This document shows positions 52,523 through 62,228 of a stretch of DNA of 64,000 nucleotides, in pieces; within the stretch, counting starts at the first letter, position 1, and every line of letters starts with the position of its first letter. Origin of the DNA: Aquisalinus luteolus (GTDB lineage: Bacteria; Pseudomonadota; Alphaproteobacteria; Caulobacterales; Parvularculaceae); assembly GCF_009712425.2 (NCBI RefSeq), contig NZ_VCJR02000002.1:372001-436000 (forward strand). Direction: 5' to 3'. The notes under the pieces are model-generated. The model was not told the origin of the DNA, ran no database searches, and saw only the letters and a program-made list of their open reading frames with translations. A program made the translations under genes and the position numbers.

Positions 52523-54712
52523 ATGTTTACAATTACGAAGAAGACTATCGAGTGGGCCGGCAAGGAGCTGACCCTCGAGACGGGCCGCATTGCCCGCCAG
52601 GCCGACGGCGCGGTTCTCGCGACCTATGGCGAAACCAGCGTTCTGGCCACCGTGGTCGGCAAGCGCGAGACGAAGCCGGGACAGGATTTCTTCCCGCTGA
52701 CCGTCAACTATCAGGAAAAAACCTTTGCCGCCGGCCGCATTCCCGGCGGTTACTTCAAGCGTGAAGGCCGTCCGACAGAGAAAGAGACGTTGACCTCGCG
52801 CCTGATCGACCGTCCGATCCGCCCGCTCTTCGCACCGGGCTTCAAGAACGAGGTACAGGTCGTCTGTACCGTGATGAGCCATGACCTGGAAAACGATCCG
52901 GATGTCGTCTCGATGATTGCCGCCTCCGCTGCGCTGACCATTTCCGGCCTGCCGTTCATGGGCCCGATCGGTGCCGCCCGCGTCGCTTGGAAGGATGGCG
53001 ATTACATCATCAACCCGACCCTTGCCGAGATGGAAGAAACCGAGCTTGACCTTGTCATGGCCGGTACAGCCGACGCGGTGATGATGGTCGAATCCGAAGC
53101 GAAAGAGCTGTCGGAAGAAATCATGCTCGGTGCCGTTGTCGCCGGTCACGATGCGGCGAAAGAAGCCGTCGACTTCATCATCTCCTTTGCCGAGAAATGC
53201 GCGAAAGAGCCGTGGGATTATACGCCTGCGGATCATTCCGGGCATATGGGCAAGATCCGCGAGCTGGCTGAGGCAGGTCTGCGGGATGCCTATGGCGAGC
53301 GCCTGAAACAGGCCCGTGTCGAGAAAATCGGCGCGGTAAAAGACAAGGTCTATGCCGAGCTGTGCAACGAGGAAGACGAAAACGCCCTCGACAAGACGAT
53401 CGTCGGCTCCCTGCTGAAAGAGCTGGAAAGCGATATCGTCCGCAACGGTATCCTAGATACCGGCGAGCGCATCGACGGTCGTGACACGAAAACCGTGCGC
53501 CAGATCGAATCCGAAGTCGGCATCCTGCCGCGTACGCACGGTTCTGCCCTGTTCACCCGCGGTGAAACGCAGGCAATCGTCGTTGCCACGCTCGGCACCG
53601 GCGAGGACATGCAGTATATCGACGCGCTGGCCGGGACGTATCAGGAAAGCTTCCTCTTACACTACAACTTCCCGCCATACTCCGTCGGCGAGACGGGCCG
53701 CATGGGCTCCCCGGGCCGTCGCGAGATCGGCCACGGCAAGCTTGCATGGCGCGCGCTTCGTGCCGTTCTTCCGACCCAGGAAGAATTCCCCTACACGCTG
53801 CGTCTGGTTTCCGAGATCACCGAATCCAACGGCTCGTCCTCCATGGCAACTGTCTGCGGTTCGTCGCTGGCGATGATGGATGCCGGTGTGCCGATCAAGC
53901 GTGCCGTTGCCGGTATCGCCATGGGCCTGATCCTCGAAGGCGAACGCTTTGCCGTCCTGTCCGACATTCTGGGTGATGAAGATCACCTCGGCGACATGGA
54001 CTTCAAGGTCGCCGGTACGAGTGAAGGCGTCACCTCGCTGCAGATGGACATCAAGATTGCCGGCATAACCCGCGAAATCATGGAAACCGCTCTTGCCCAG
54101 GCAAAAGACGGCCGCATGCACATTCTCGGCGAGATGAACAAGGCGATCGGCGAGTCCCGTGGCGAACTGGGTGAATACGCCCCGCGCATCGAGACGATGC
54201 AGATCCTGACCGACAAGATCCGTGAAGTGATCGGTACCGGCGGCAAGGTGATCCGCGAGATCGTCGAGAAGACTGGCGCCAAGATCAACATCGACGATGA
54301 TGGCCTGATCAAGATCGCCTCTTCCGAGAAAGAGCAGATCGATGCTGCCATCAAGTGGATCAAGTCGATCACAGACGAACCGGAAGTCGGCGAGATCTAC
54401 AAGGGCAAGGTCGTCAAGACGATGGACTTCGGTGCTTTCGTCAACTTCTTCGGCGCCCGCGACGGTCTCGTCCACATCTCGCAGCTCGCTGCAGACCGTG
54501 TCGAAAAGACCTCCGATGTCGTCAAGGAAGGCGACGAGGTCTATGTGAAGCTTCTGGGCTTTGACGACCGTGGCAAGGTCAAGCTGTCGATGAAAGTCGT
54601 TGACCAGGAAACCGGCGAACTCGTGCCGGGCATGGAAGACGAGGAAGACACCGGTGGCGGCGGTGGCTCGCGCCGTCCGCGCCGTGGTCGCGGCAAGCGT
54701 GACGACGACTAG
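52523..54712 (+). CDS. pnp: Polyribonucleotide nucleotidyltransferase (PNPase)
   Basis: 729 residues from the ATG at 52523. Two RNase PH domains (about 10-230 and 320-545), then a KH domain with [20 protein letters not shown] (about 568-587) and an S1 domain with [20 protein letters not shown] (about 630-650), ending in a Gly/Arg/Asp tail. It degrades mRNA processively from the 3' end with phosphate and also tails RNA. PNPase is the exonuclease that Rsr-Y RNA complexes recruit in Deinococcus radiodurans, so this gene is a candidate partner of the rsr at 15.3 kb. Terminator follows. Confidence 0.96.
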   Translation: MFTITKKTIEWAGKELTLETGRIARQADGAVLATYGETSVLATVVGKRETKPGQDFFPLTVNYQEKTFAAGRIPGGYFKREGRPTEKETLTSRLIDRPIRPLFAPGFKNEVQVVCTVMSHDLENDPDVVSMIAASAALTISGLPFMGPIGAARVAWKDGDYIINPTLAEMEETELDLVMAGTADAVMMVESEAKELSEEIMLGAVVAGHDAAKEAVDFIISFAEKCAKEPWDYTPADHSGHMGKIRELAEAGLRDAYGERLKQARVEKIGAVKDKVYAELCNEEDENALDKTIVGSLLKELESDIVRNGILDTGERIDGRDTKTVRQIESEVGILPRTHGSALFTRGETQAIVVATLGTGEDMQYIDALAGTYQESFLLHYNFPPYSVGETGRMGSPGRREIGHGKLAWRALRAVLPTQEEFPYTLRLVSEITESNGSSSMATVCGSSLAMMDAGVPIKRAVAGIAMGLILEGERFAVLSDILGDEDHLGDMDFKVAGTSEGVTSLQMDIKIAGITREIMETALAQAKDGRMHILGEMNKAIGESRGELGEYAPRIETMQILTDKIREVIGTGGKVIREIVEKTGAKINIDDDGLIKIASSEKEQIDAAIKWIKSITDEPEVGEIYKGKVVKTMDFGAFVNFFGARDGLVHISQLAADRVEKTSDVVKEGDEVYVKLLGFDDRGKVKLSMKVVDQETGELVPGMEDEEDTGGGGGSRRPRRGRGKRDDD

Positions 54713-54740
54713 TCGCCAGACGCTCTACTGAATTGAGAAG

Positions 54741-54767
54741 CCGCCCGGTTCGCGCCGGGCGGTTTTT
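54741..54767 (+). terminator. Intrinsic terminator of pnp
   Basis: CCGCCCGG, loop, CCGGGCGG followed by TTTTT. Confidence 0.9.
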
Positions 54768-54875
54768 CTTTGCCCGCCTTTTGGTGTCTGGCCCCTGGTG
54801 CATGCTTTGTGCGGCGTGCCCCTTGGCGCACGCCGCCGACTGGCCTAGTTTATCGCTCAGTATGGAAGGGGATCT

Positions 54876-56786
54876 ATGATCATGGCCAAGAAAGTGACAC
54901 ACCGTTTCGCGCTGATGATGGGCGCAGCCGCCCTCGCGCTTGCCGCCTGCTCCGGCGAAGAGGACGCGACCACATCCGCTGAAACGACGCCTGCTCCGGC
55001 GCAGGCCGAGGAAGTCGTCGAGAAGACGCAGTCCGAGCTGTTCCTCGAAATGGCGGAGCGCCATGCCTCGCGTTATCTCAAGGCAAATCCCGAACAGGCG
55101 ACCAGCCTGGGCGTCGAAACCGCCGTCGCAGGGCGCGCCTACAATGCCATGTTCGGCGAGTATGGCTATGTTGCCAATCAGGAAGCCATCGGCATGAATG
55201 AGCGTTTCCTCGAACAGCTGCGCCGCTTCGACCGCGCCGACCTCGAAGGCACCGCGCTCGTCACCTATGACGTGCTGAAGGATGCCTATGAGATGGCGGC
55301 CCAGCGCAATACCTATGATTTCGGCAATGCGTCGGTGATGGTCTCGAACGGGCCATACGTACTCAACCAGCTTGTCGGACCGCATATCGGTATCCCCCAG
55401 ATGATGCTGACCGAGCAGCCGCTGGAAAGCTCGTCCGATGTGCAGGATTACATCACCCGTCTCGGCAAGTTCGGTATCGTGTTCGAGGCGGTGGGCGATG
55501 CGCTCGTCGCTGATGCCAATGCCGGTGTCGTACCGCCGATCTTTGCGCTGGAAAAAGTCGCGATCACCGCCAACGGGTTTATCGATGTTCCGCCAGCTGA
55601 GCATCCGCTGGTTGTCAAGCTCGAAGGCGCTCTTGCCGATATCGACACGATGGACGAGGACGCGAGAACCAGCGCCGTGGCAGAAGCGACCGAACTGGTC
55701 GAGACCGTTGTCTATCCGGCATATACACGGCTTGCCGAAACGGTCACCTCGCTTGTCGAACAGTCCAATAATGATGCCGGCATCTGGCGTATCGATCAGG
55801 GTGAGGATTTCTACCAGCATGCGCTCAACAGTTTCGGTGCCAATGGCATGACGGCTGACGAAGTTCACCAGCTCGGCCTTGACGAGGTCGCTCGGATCGA
55901 AGCGGCGATGGATGACATCCTCGTCGGCCTGGGCTCGACTGAAGGGCCGGTCGGCGAACGCTTTGCCGCCATCGCCGATGACCCCTCCATGGTCTATCCG
56001 AATACGGATGAGGGCCGCGCCGAACTTTTGGCTGAACTGAAAGCGCAGACTGATGCGATCATGGAGCTGTCGCCTGACTGGTTCGGCACCCTGCCGCCGC
56101 AGGACATGCTGGTCCAGCGCATCCCGGTTTATGAACAGGATTCCGCGCCGGGTGGTTATTACACCGCGCCGTCACTCGATGGCTCACGGCCCGGTATCTA
56201 CTGGATCAACCTGAAGGATACGGCCGACTGGCCCAAGCAGACCCTGAAGACGCTGACCTATCACGAGGCTGTACCGGGGCACCACTTCCAGGTCGCCCTG
56301 CAGATGGATATCGAGAACTTCCCGCTCATCCGCAACACCTTCTTCTATTCGGAATTCGGCGAGGGCTGGGCCCTCTACGCCGAAGAGGTCGCGGCGGAAA
56401 TGGGCATGTATGAGGACGATCCGCTCGGCGATCTCGGCCGGCTGCAGTCAGAGCTTTTCCGGGCCGTGCGTCTCGTCGTCGATACCGGCCTCCATGCCAA
56501 GCAGTGGACCCGCGAAGAGGCGATCGTGTACATGGTCGAGACCCTGGGAGATACAGAGGCGGCGGTGACCCGCGAGGTCGAGCGCTATGCCGTCTGGCCG
56601 GGCCAGGCGACGTCATACAAGCTCGGCATGCTGAAGATCCAGGAATTGCGCGAAAAGGCTGAGTCTGAGCTGGGTGAGGATTTCGACATCCGCACTTTCC
56701 ACGACGCTATCCTGCTCGATGGTGCGGTGCCATTGCCGGTTCTGGAGCGGAAGATCAATACCTGGATAGAGACGCAGAAAGGCTGA
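54876..56786 (+). CDS. DUF885 lipoprotein, zinc peptidase-like
   Basis: 636 residues. Lipobox ALAAC near residue 25 (the ATG at 54882 is an alternative start). The family hallmark YHEAVPGHHFQ at about 465-475 contains the HExxxGHH zinc signature of DUF885 (PF05960), followed by SEFGEGWALYAEEVA with a further Glu. Helical throughout. Related to M32-like carboxypeptidases; substrates are peptides by inference. Outer-membrane or periplasmic lipoprotein. Single gene after pnp. Confidence 0.87.
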   Translation: MIMAKKVTHRFALMMGAAALALAACSGEEDATTSAETTPAPAQAEEVVEKTQSELFLEMAERHASRYLKANPEQATSLGVETAVAGRAYNAMFGEYGYVANQEAIGMNERFLEQLRRFDRADLEGTALVTYDVLKDAYEMAAQRNTYDFGNASVMVSNGPYVLNQLVGPHIGIPQMMLTEQPLESSSDVQDYITRLGKFGIVFEAVGDALVADANAGVVPPIFALEKVAITANGFIDVPPAEHPLVVKLEGALADIDTMDEDARTSAVAEATELVETVVYPAYTRLAETVTSLVEQSNNDAGIWRIDQGEDFYQHALNSFGANGMTADEVHQLGLDEVARIEAAMDDILVGLGSTEGPVGERFAAIADDPSMVYPNTDEGRAELLAELKAQTDAIMELSPDWFGTLPPQDMLVQRIPVYEQDSAPGGYYTAPSLDGSRPGIYWINLKDTADWPKQTLKTLTYHEAVPGHHFQVALQMDIENFPLIRNTFFYSEFGEGWALYAEEVAAEMGMYEDDPLGDLGRLQSELFRAVRLVVDTGLHAKQWTREEAIVYMVETLGDTEAAVTREVERYAVWPGQATSYKLGMLKIQELREKAESELGEDFDIRTFHDAILLDGAVPLPVLERKINTWIETQKG

Positions 56787-56847
56787 GCCTTCCTGCGTCT
56801 CTAACCTGCCCTCTGTTGTGCAAGCGTATAGGGGGTCAGGTATTCGG

Positions 56848-57162
56848 TCAGCTGTGAGTGTTGTTCAGGTGAACGATCAGGGCAGAGATGAAGTGGGCGC
56901 CGACATCGGCGCCTGACTGCCATGCCTTGCGGCAGGTGATCACGATCTCGTCTTCGGTGAATTCAAGGTCGAAGCGCGGCGGCACATACTCCGGGCTGTG
57001 GAGGACAATCCTCGCGCCACCTGGTGACGTATTGCTGATGGTACACGGATGCGAGCAGCCTTCATTGATGATGAGGCGTCCCTTTATTTCCGTGTCGAGC
57101 CGCTCGAAAGCGCGGCGGCATGCCTCGCTCGCCGCGAGGCTGTCATATTTCAAACCAGGCAT
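56848..57162 (-). CDS. PilZ-domain protein
   Basis: 104 residues. The central part resembles a PilZ domain: an arginine-containing start (ERLDTEIKGRLII), then ISNTSPGGARIVL for the D/N-x-S-x-x-G motif. The classical RxxxR is imperfect (CRRAFERLD), so c-di-GMP binding is uncertain. No other domain. A small regulator of surface or motility functions is plausible. Single gene. Confidence 0.6.
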   Translation of the reverse strand: MPGLKYDSLAASEACRRAFERLDTEIKGRLIINEGCSHPCTISNTSPGGARIVLHSPEYVPPRFDLEFTEDEIVITCRKAWQSGADVGAHFISALIVHLNNTHS

Positions 57163-57411
57163 GTGGCGTATCCTTTGCAGCCTACGACACTCTCCCGCCC
57201 TTGGTGATTACACCTTTGCTAAAATTCTCTAATTTTGCGTTACGGTTCGTATGCCCCATGGTTAAATCGAATTCGCTCCCCATGTGAACAAAATGGACGG
57301 CACCGGTGTTGCCCTCACGCAATAGTCACCGCGTATTCACACAAAAAACAGCCGTCACCCGTAATTTCGCCTTCAATGGCTGTTACAGTTAATACCAAGT
57401 GCGGAGTAGCC

Positions 57412-58119
57412 ATGTTCTTGTTGCCGAAAAAAAGAAAACCGGATGTCCATTCGCGGCTGGAGGAAATCCTCCACACAGCCAGCCATGGTATCGGGATCGT
57501 GCTCGGCATCGTGGCGCTAGTTTTTCTCGCGATCCGCGCGGCACGGCAGGGCGGTGCCCTTGAGGTGACCGCCGTGACGATCTTTGCCGCCAGCGTGATC
57601 GTCCTTTATCTTGCGTCTACCATCTATCACTGCTCCTGCGCACTCAGGGCGCGGGTTCAGCATTTTCTCGAGGCACTCGACCATTCGGCCATTTATGTGA
57701 AGATTGCCGGCAGCTATACGCCGTTCGCGCTGCTGACCCTGTCGCCGCGCACGGGCATATCGCTGCTGGTGTTCGTCTGGGTCGCTGCTGCCATCGGTAT
57801 CGGGCTGAAGATCGCCGGGCATTTCATGACGGATTTGCGCAAGTATGACTGGATCTCACTGGCCAGCTATCTCGGCCTCGGCTGGGTCGCGATCTTCGTC
57901 GTGCACGAATTATGGGTGAACCTGCCGACAGCAGGGTTCATCTGGCTCGTCGCGGGCGGCCTCAGCTTTACCATCGGGGCGTTCTTCTATGCGTGGAAAT
58001 CCCGCGCCTATACCCACACCATCTTCCATGTCTTCGTGCTGGGCGGCAGCGTCTGCCACTTCATCGCCGTCTATGGCTATGTCCTCGGCCACGACTTGCC
58101 AAAGGTCGCTTTCGCCTGA
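57412..58119 (+). CDS. Hemolysin III/PAQR-family membrane protein (TrhA-like)
   Basis: 235 residues from the ATG at 57412 (GGAG site); the frame is open upstream for 59 codons with no support. Seven membrane segments. The PAQR signatures are EEILHTASHGIGIVLG near residue 16, STIYHCSC at about 70, LDHSAIYVKIAGSYTPF at about 94-110, and HTIFHVFVLGGSVCHF at about 203-218, with the conserved Ser, Asp and His residues of the metal site. Functions proposed include lipid-composition control. Single gene. Confidence 0.88.
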   Translation: MFLLPKKRKPDVHSRLEEILHTASHGIGIVLGIVALVFLAIRAARQGGALEVTAVTIFAASVIVLYLASTIYHCSCALRARVQHFLEALDHSAIYVKIAGSYTPFALLTLSPRTGISLLVFVWVAAAIGIGLKIAGHFMTDLRKYDWISLASYLGLGWVAIFVVHELWVNLPTAGFIWLVAGGLSFTIGAFFYAWKSRAYTHTIFHVFVLGGSVCHFIAVYGYVLGHDLPKVAFA

Positions 58120-58135
58120 CTTGGGTGTGCAAGGC

Positions 58136-58825
58136 TCAGCCGAAATAACGGCCCGGCCGGTGATTGGCCGACAGAACGAAAGAGAAGATCACAGCCACAA
58201 GCACAGAAAGCGCGACCCGGTCCGCCGGGATGACGAACAGCGCGACGGCTGCGATGACAAGGTCCGTGACCAGATGCACATGCCCGGCCCTGGCGATGCC
58301 CCTGTCCTGCATGTAGCTCGACAGGATCGTCAGCCCGCCAACCCCCGAGCGGTGGCGGAACAGGGCGACGATCCCGACGCCATTCAAGACGCCGCCTGCC
58401 AGCGCGGCGAAGATGGGGTTGATATCCTCGATCACCAGATAGCGTGAGATGACTGCCGTCAGTCCCGAGACGAGGATGATCGTCACCAGCGTTGCGAAGG
58501 TGAAGCGCACGCCCATGCGCAGCAGGGCCAACACGAAAAACGGCAGGTTCAGGATGATGAAGGCGAGCTCGAACGGCGCGGGCGTCGCATATTCGATCAG
58601 CAGCGCGACACCGGCAACCCCGCCGGTCAGGATCGTCGCTTCCCGAAACAGGGTGATCGCCAGCGACAGGAGCAGGGCCCCGATCAGGATGCCCTGCAGG
58701 TCGTCGAGAACGGAGTGTTTCGCGCCGGGCGGCAGGTCGAGCCGGTTGGCCCGCTCCCGCTTCGCTTTCTCGGCTACCGGTTTGTCGCTATCGGACTCTG
58801 GCCCTGTCGCTTCTGTATCAGTCAA
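58136..58825 (-). CDS. YitT-family membrane protein
   Basis: 229 residues with a charged N-terminal 40 and five to six membrane segments. The block ATILTGGVAGVALLIEY and the repeat NPIFAALAGGVLNGVGIVALFRHRSGVGGLTILSSYMQ are typical of YitT (PF02588). Transport substrate unknown. Starts 8 bases after fabI ends in the same direction, so probably co-transcribed. Confidence 0.82.
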   Translation of the reverse strand: MTDTEATGPESDSDKPVAEKAKRERANRLDLPPGAKHSVLDDLQGILIGALLLSLAITLFREATILTGGVAGVALLIEYATPAPFELAFIILNLPFFVLALLRMGVRFTFATLVTIILVSGLTAVISRYLVIEDINPIFAALAGGVLNGVGIVALFRHRSGVGGLTILSSYMQDRGIARAGHVHLVTDLVIAAVALFVIPADRVALSVLVAVIFSFVLSANHRPGRYFG

Positions 58826-58833
58826 GGGCCGGT

Positions 58834-59664
58834 CTATTCCTCGCCCTTGATGGCATCTTCTTCCGGCATGCCGACGATATGGAAGCCGGCATCGACATGG
58901 TGCGTCTCGCCGGTGCAGGACTTGCCGAGATCGGACAACAGGTACAGCGCGGCGCCTGCAACACCGGCCGGATCGGTATCCTCACGCAGCGGTGCCCACG
59001 CCCGGCCTTCGGAAAGCAGCGAGCGAGCGCCCGCGATACCACCCAGCGACAGTGTCTTGATCGCCCCGGCGGAGATTGCGTTGACGCGGATACCCTGCTT
59101 GCCGAGGTCGCGGGCGATATAACGGGTCGCCGCTTCCAGCGCCGCCTTGGCGACGCCCATCATGTTGTAGTTCGGAATGACACGTTCGGAGCCGAGATAG
59201 GTCAGGGTGATCATCGAACCGCCGGAATTCATGATCTTCGAGGCGCGGTTGGCGGCATCGACGAAGGAGAAGGCCGACACATCCATGGCGCGGGCGAACA
59301 CTTCGCGCGTGGTGTTCTCGACGAAGGAGCCTTTCAGGGCTTCCTTGTCGGCAAAGGCGATGGCGTGAACGAGGAAGTCGATCTTGCCCCACTTTTCCTC
59401 GATGGTCTTGAACGCCTCGTCCATGGAGGCATCATCGGTAACATCGCAGGGGATGATCACCTCGGCGCCGAGGCTCTCGGCCAGAGGGCGCACCCGGCGC
59501 TCCAGCCCTTCGCCAACGTAAGTGAAGGCCATTTCCGCGCCCTGGGCGTGCAGCTGCTGGGCAATGGCCCAGGCGATGGAGTTCTTGTTCGCGACGCCCA
59601 TGACGAGGCCGCGTTTGCCCTTCATCAGGTCACCGGTCGGGAATGTCTGGCTGTCTTCGCTCAT
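58834..59664 (-). CDS. fabI: Enoyl-[acyl-carrier-protein] reductase FabI
   Basis: 276 residues. The NADH fold begins KRGLVMGVANKNSIAWAIAQQL, with HAIAFADKEALKGSF and the catalytic pair Tyr and Lys in YNMMGVAK (Y-x6-K). It reduces trans-2-enoyl-ACP in the last step of fatty acid elongation and is the target of triclosan in related enzymes. The ATG at 59664 is close to a purine-rich site (AAGAGAAAGG). Divergent from a TetR gene; operon with the YitT-like gene. Confidence 0.95.
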   Translation of the reverse strand: MSEDSQTFPTGDLMKGKRGLVMGVANKNSIAWAIAQQLHAQGAEMAFTYVGEGLERRVRPLAESLGAEVIIPCDVTDDASMDEAFKTIEEKWGKIDFLVHAIAFADKEALKGSFVENTTREVFARAMDVSAFSFVDAANRASKIMNSGGSMITLTYLGSERVIPNYNMMGVAKAALEAATRYIARDLGKQGIRVNAISAGAIKTLSLGGIAGARSLLSEGRAWAPLREDTDPAGVAGAALYLLSDLGKSCTGETHHVDAGFHIVGMPEEDAIKGEE

Positions 59665-59826
59665 CGGGGATGCCTTTCTCTTCTTTTATTTGCCCAGATA
59701 AACCGGCTTTTCCGCTCCAGCGCAAGCCGGGCGGCATGATTTTGCGATTTCGGGTGAGAGGCCGCTTTATCGCGCTGCAGCAATCGCCTAGCATGATTTG
59801 CGAGAGACAAATCCGGGGGACGGCGC

Positions 59827-60429
59827 ATGGCCGAGGAAAAATCCTATCATCACGGCAATCTGCGGGAGGCCTTGCTGATGGCAGGGCTTGAATTGCTGCA
59901 GGAACAGGGTGCCTCCGGCTTTTCCCTGCGCGCCTGCGCGGCCCGGGCCGGGGTCTCCCACGCTGCACCGGCGCATCATTTCGGGGACATGAAGACGCTG
60001 CTCAGCACCATCGCCGCAGGCGGGTACATGGCGCTGGCGCAAACCATGAACACGGCCCGCAAGTCAGCGGGTACCGATGCCGCCCGTGCAATCGAGGCGA
60101 TTGCCGCGGCCTATATCGGCTTTGCCATGGGCAACAGCGCACTGTTTTCCTTGATGATGGATGGGGAGCGCACCGATGGCGCCAATGCCGACTTGCTTGA
60201 AGGGGTGGCGGCGCTGAAGGCGGAAATCGCAGCAGTTGCGGCGCCGGCCTCGCGAAGGACAGGACCCGCCGGGCCGCATACGCCGACGCTGATGGAAACA
60301 TTCCTGTGGTCGATGCTTCAGGGCCTGTCGCAGCTCGCCATCGCCGGCAGGCTGGAGGAGGGAGGCGCCATCAGCAGGCAGGCCTCCGACCTCGTGAAAA
60401 CCGTCAGCACCCTGATGTTAGAGGGCTGA
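59827..60429 (+). CDS. TetR-family transcriptional regulator
   Basis: 200 residues. The N-terminal helix-turn-helix (about 8-52) reads YHHGNLREALLMAGLELLQEQGASGFSLRACAARAGVSHAAPAHHF. The C-terminal helical part (60-200) would bind an unknown ligand. It is divergent from fabI with about 160 bases between, so it could regulate fatty acid synthesis, but no operator was identified with confidence. Confidence 0.88.
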   Translation: MAEEKSYHHGNLREALLMAGLELLQEQGASGFSLRACAARAGVSHAAPAHHFGDMKTLLSTIAAGGYMALAQTMNTARKSAGTDAARAIEAIAAAYIGFAMGNSALFSLMMDGERTDGANADLLEGVAALKAEIAAVAAPASRRTGPAGPHTPTLMETFLWSMLQGLSQLAIAGRLEEGGAISRQASDLVKTVSTLMLEG

Positions 60430-60442
60430 CGGCAAATTCTTC

Positions 60443-60769
60443 TTATGCAGCGCCGTTTGGCTGCGGGGCCTCTGGGGCCTGCGGGTTTTCCAGATCCAGA
60501 ACGATGTTCGTCGGCTGCGGCTGGATACCGCCCAGTTCCTTCTTGTCCTCATCGGTCCAGGCCGCGATCAGGAACAGGCCAGCCTTGGCTGGATCTTCCT
60601 TGGTCGGTTCAAAAACCAGAAGGCCATTATTGTCGAGATAGAAAGAGTGCTCGCCGAATGTCTGCGAGAGTTGCACGGCAACCGGGTGATCCTCTGGGAT
60701 CGGGTCGGCGCCAAGTGTTTGTTTGGCAGCTTCTGCCTGGGTTTCAGTCAGTTTCATGGCTTCGCTCAT
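60443..60769 (-). CDS. Unknown soluble protein
   Basis: 108 residues from the ATG at 60769 (a second ATG at 60757, codon 5, also fits). Sequence without signal or membrane helices: TETQAEAAKQTLGADPIPEDHPVA, then a beta-rich middle (EHSFYLDNNGLLVFEPTKED) and a Pro-rich tail. No family recognised. Converges on the TetR gene. Confidence 0.6.
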   Translation of the reverse strand: MSEAMKLTETQAEAAKQTLGADPIPEDHPVAVQLSQTFGEHSFYLDNNGLLVFEPTKEDPAKAGLFLIAAWTDEDKKELGGIQPQPTNIVLDLENPQAPEAPQPNGAA

Positions 60770-60959
60770 TCAAATAAGGGTTCGGAGCCAACAGGGCTCA
60801 CTTCACAAACAATACCGGCCTGACAATAGCTGAAAGACAAGCATCACGAATGGCAGCGACCCTAACAAGGGCCGCGCTGCGATGCAAACCGGGCAATGGC
60901 AGGAAACTCCAATAAACCTTAAGCTTTGGTGAGGTTTTTTGTGAGTTTAAGGGGGAAGG

Positions 60960-61217
60960 TTAACCGGCTGTCTTCTTGGTCAGCGCCCAGCCGATAAAGG
61001 CGATCAGGCAGGCGGCGACCGCGCCGGGTGCCAGCGCCAGCGCATATTGCTGGGCCATGACCAGCGACATCGCGCCAATAGCCGTCGAGATCGTCGCCAG
61101 CAGCACGATGAGCGAGGCGAGCGTGATCATGTTGTTTGCAGGCGTCAGAGACGTACGCCCGCTCTTTTCCACTTCGCGGATGAACCACGCATCGCCCTTG
61201 CCGATATTGTTATTCAT
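60960..61217 (-). CDS. Small membrane protein of unknown function
   Basis: 85 residues from the ATG at 61217; an earlier in-frame start at 61259 would add 14 residues. N-terminal soluble segment NNNIGKGDAWFIREVEKSGR, then two membrane helices at about 30-54 and 58-80, ending KKTAG. No family recognised. Plausible small gene. Confidence 0.5.
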   Translation of the reverse strand: MNNNIGKGDAWFIREVEKSGRTSLTPANNMITLASLIVLLATISTAIGAMSLVMAQQYALALAPGAVAACLIAFIGWALTKKTAG

Positions 61218-61339
61218 GAAACGCTGTTCCGTATATTTCCCATTGATCTGCCGCAGCATAGGTCAGCCCGCGATTTGCGCAAGCAGTTGCAGTGCAGTGG
61301 GTGAGTAGTTATCTGCGATCAGGAAAAGGGTGGAGCATC

Positions 61340-62227
61340 ATGAGCGACCAGTCGGCCATGCCCGAAGGCCTGTCCCATGCAGGGATCGTCAAGCGCTATC
61401 GCTGGGCGATTGCCGGCACGCTGGCCCTGCTGTCGCTGGAGAACCTGTTCACGGTTATCGAGCCATGGCTGCTCGGTCGCGCCATAGACAGCCTGATCGG
61501 CGACAGTTTCCTCGGCATCGTCATCTATCTCGCTGCTGCCGTCATCGCGATGGCATTAGGCGTTTCCCGCCGTCTCTATGACACGCGCATCTATGGCCGC
61601 ATCTATCGCGAATCCGCTGGCGACGTTGCCGAGCGTCAGTTCACGAACGAAAAGCCAACGGCCCAGACCGCAGCCCATGTCGGGTTCGTTCAGGAGTTCG
61701 TGGATTTCTTCGAGCACATGCTGCCAGCAGCAATCGTCTCGATTTTCATGTTGCTTGGGTCAATCGTGATGATGGCGATCATCTCGCCGCTCCTGTGCCT
61801 GGGAACGGTCGTCGTTGCCGGGCTGATTGCGGCGATCTTCGGGGTCAGTGCCGGGAAGATCAATCGCCTCAATACAGGGCTCAATGACGAATTCGAGCGG
61901 CAGGTCGATATTCTCGACGCGAGAGAGATTCTCTCAACCCGGACGCATTTCTTCTCTCTCGTGCGTTGGCGGATACAGCTGTCAGACCTCGAGGCGCGCA
62001 ATTTCGGCGGGGTGTTCCTGCTGACCTTCATGCTGACGGCCTTCGCCGTCTGGGTGCTGGTCAGTGCAGGCGACAAGAGCACGGGGGAAATCTTCGCGGC
62101 CCTGTCCTACGTGCTGCAATTCTCGCAGTCTGTTATCATCCTTCCGTACACTTACCAGCAATTCCTGCGGACAAGCGAGATTGGCACGCGCCTGTCAGGT
62201 ATACCAACGGATGATACGACAGGCTAG
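61340..62227 (+). CDS. ABC transporter membrane domain protein without ATPase
   Basis: 295 residues from the ATG at 61340. Six membrane helices (about 22-44, 52-75, 125-150, 152-176, 232-254, 258-280) give the profile of the ABC six-TM domain family PF13748. No Walker A, ABC signature or Walker B sequence follows; the gene stops at residue 295 and the next gene is a convergent dehydrogenase. A separate ATPase subunit is not visible nearby. Either a partner is encoded elsewhere or the protein has another role. Confidence 0.75.
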   Translation: MSDQSAMPEGLSHAGIVKRYRWAIAGTLALLSLENLFTVIEPWLLGRAIDSLIGDSFLGIVIYLAAAVIAMALGVSRRLYDTRIYGRIYRESAGDVAERQFTNEKPTAQTAAHVGFVQEFVDFFEHMLPAAIVSIFMLLGSIVMMAIISPLLCLGTVVVAGLIAAIFGVSAGKINRLNTGLNDEFERQVDILDAREILSTRTHFFSLVRWRIQLSDLEARNFGGVFLLTFMLTAFAVWVLVSAGDKSTGEIFAALSYVLQFSQSVIILPYTYQQFLRTSEIGTRLSGIPTDDTTG

Positions 62228-62228
62228 A

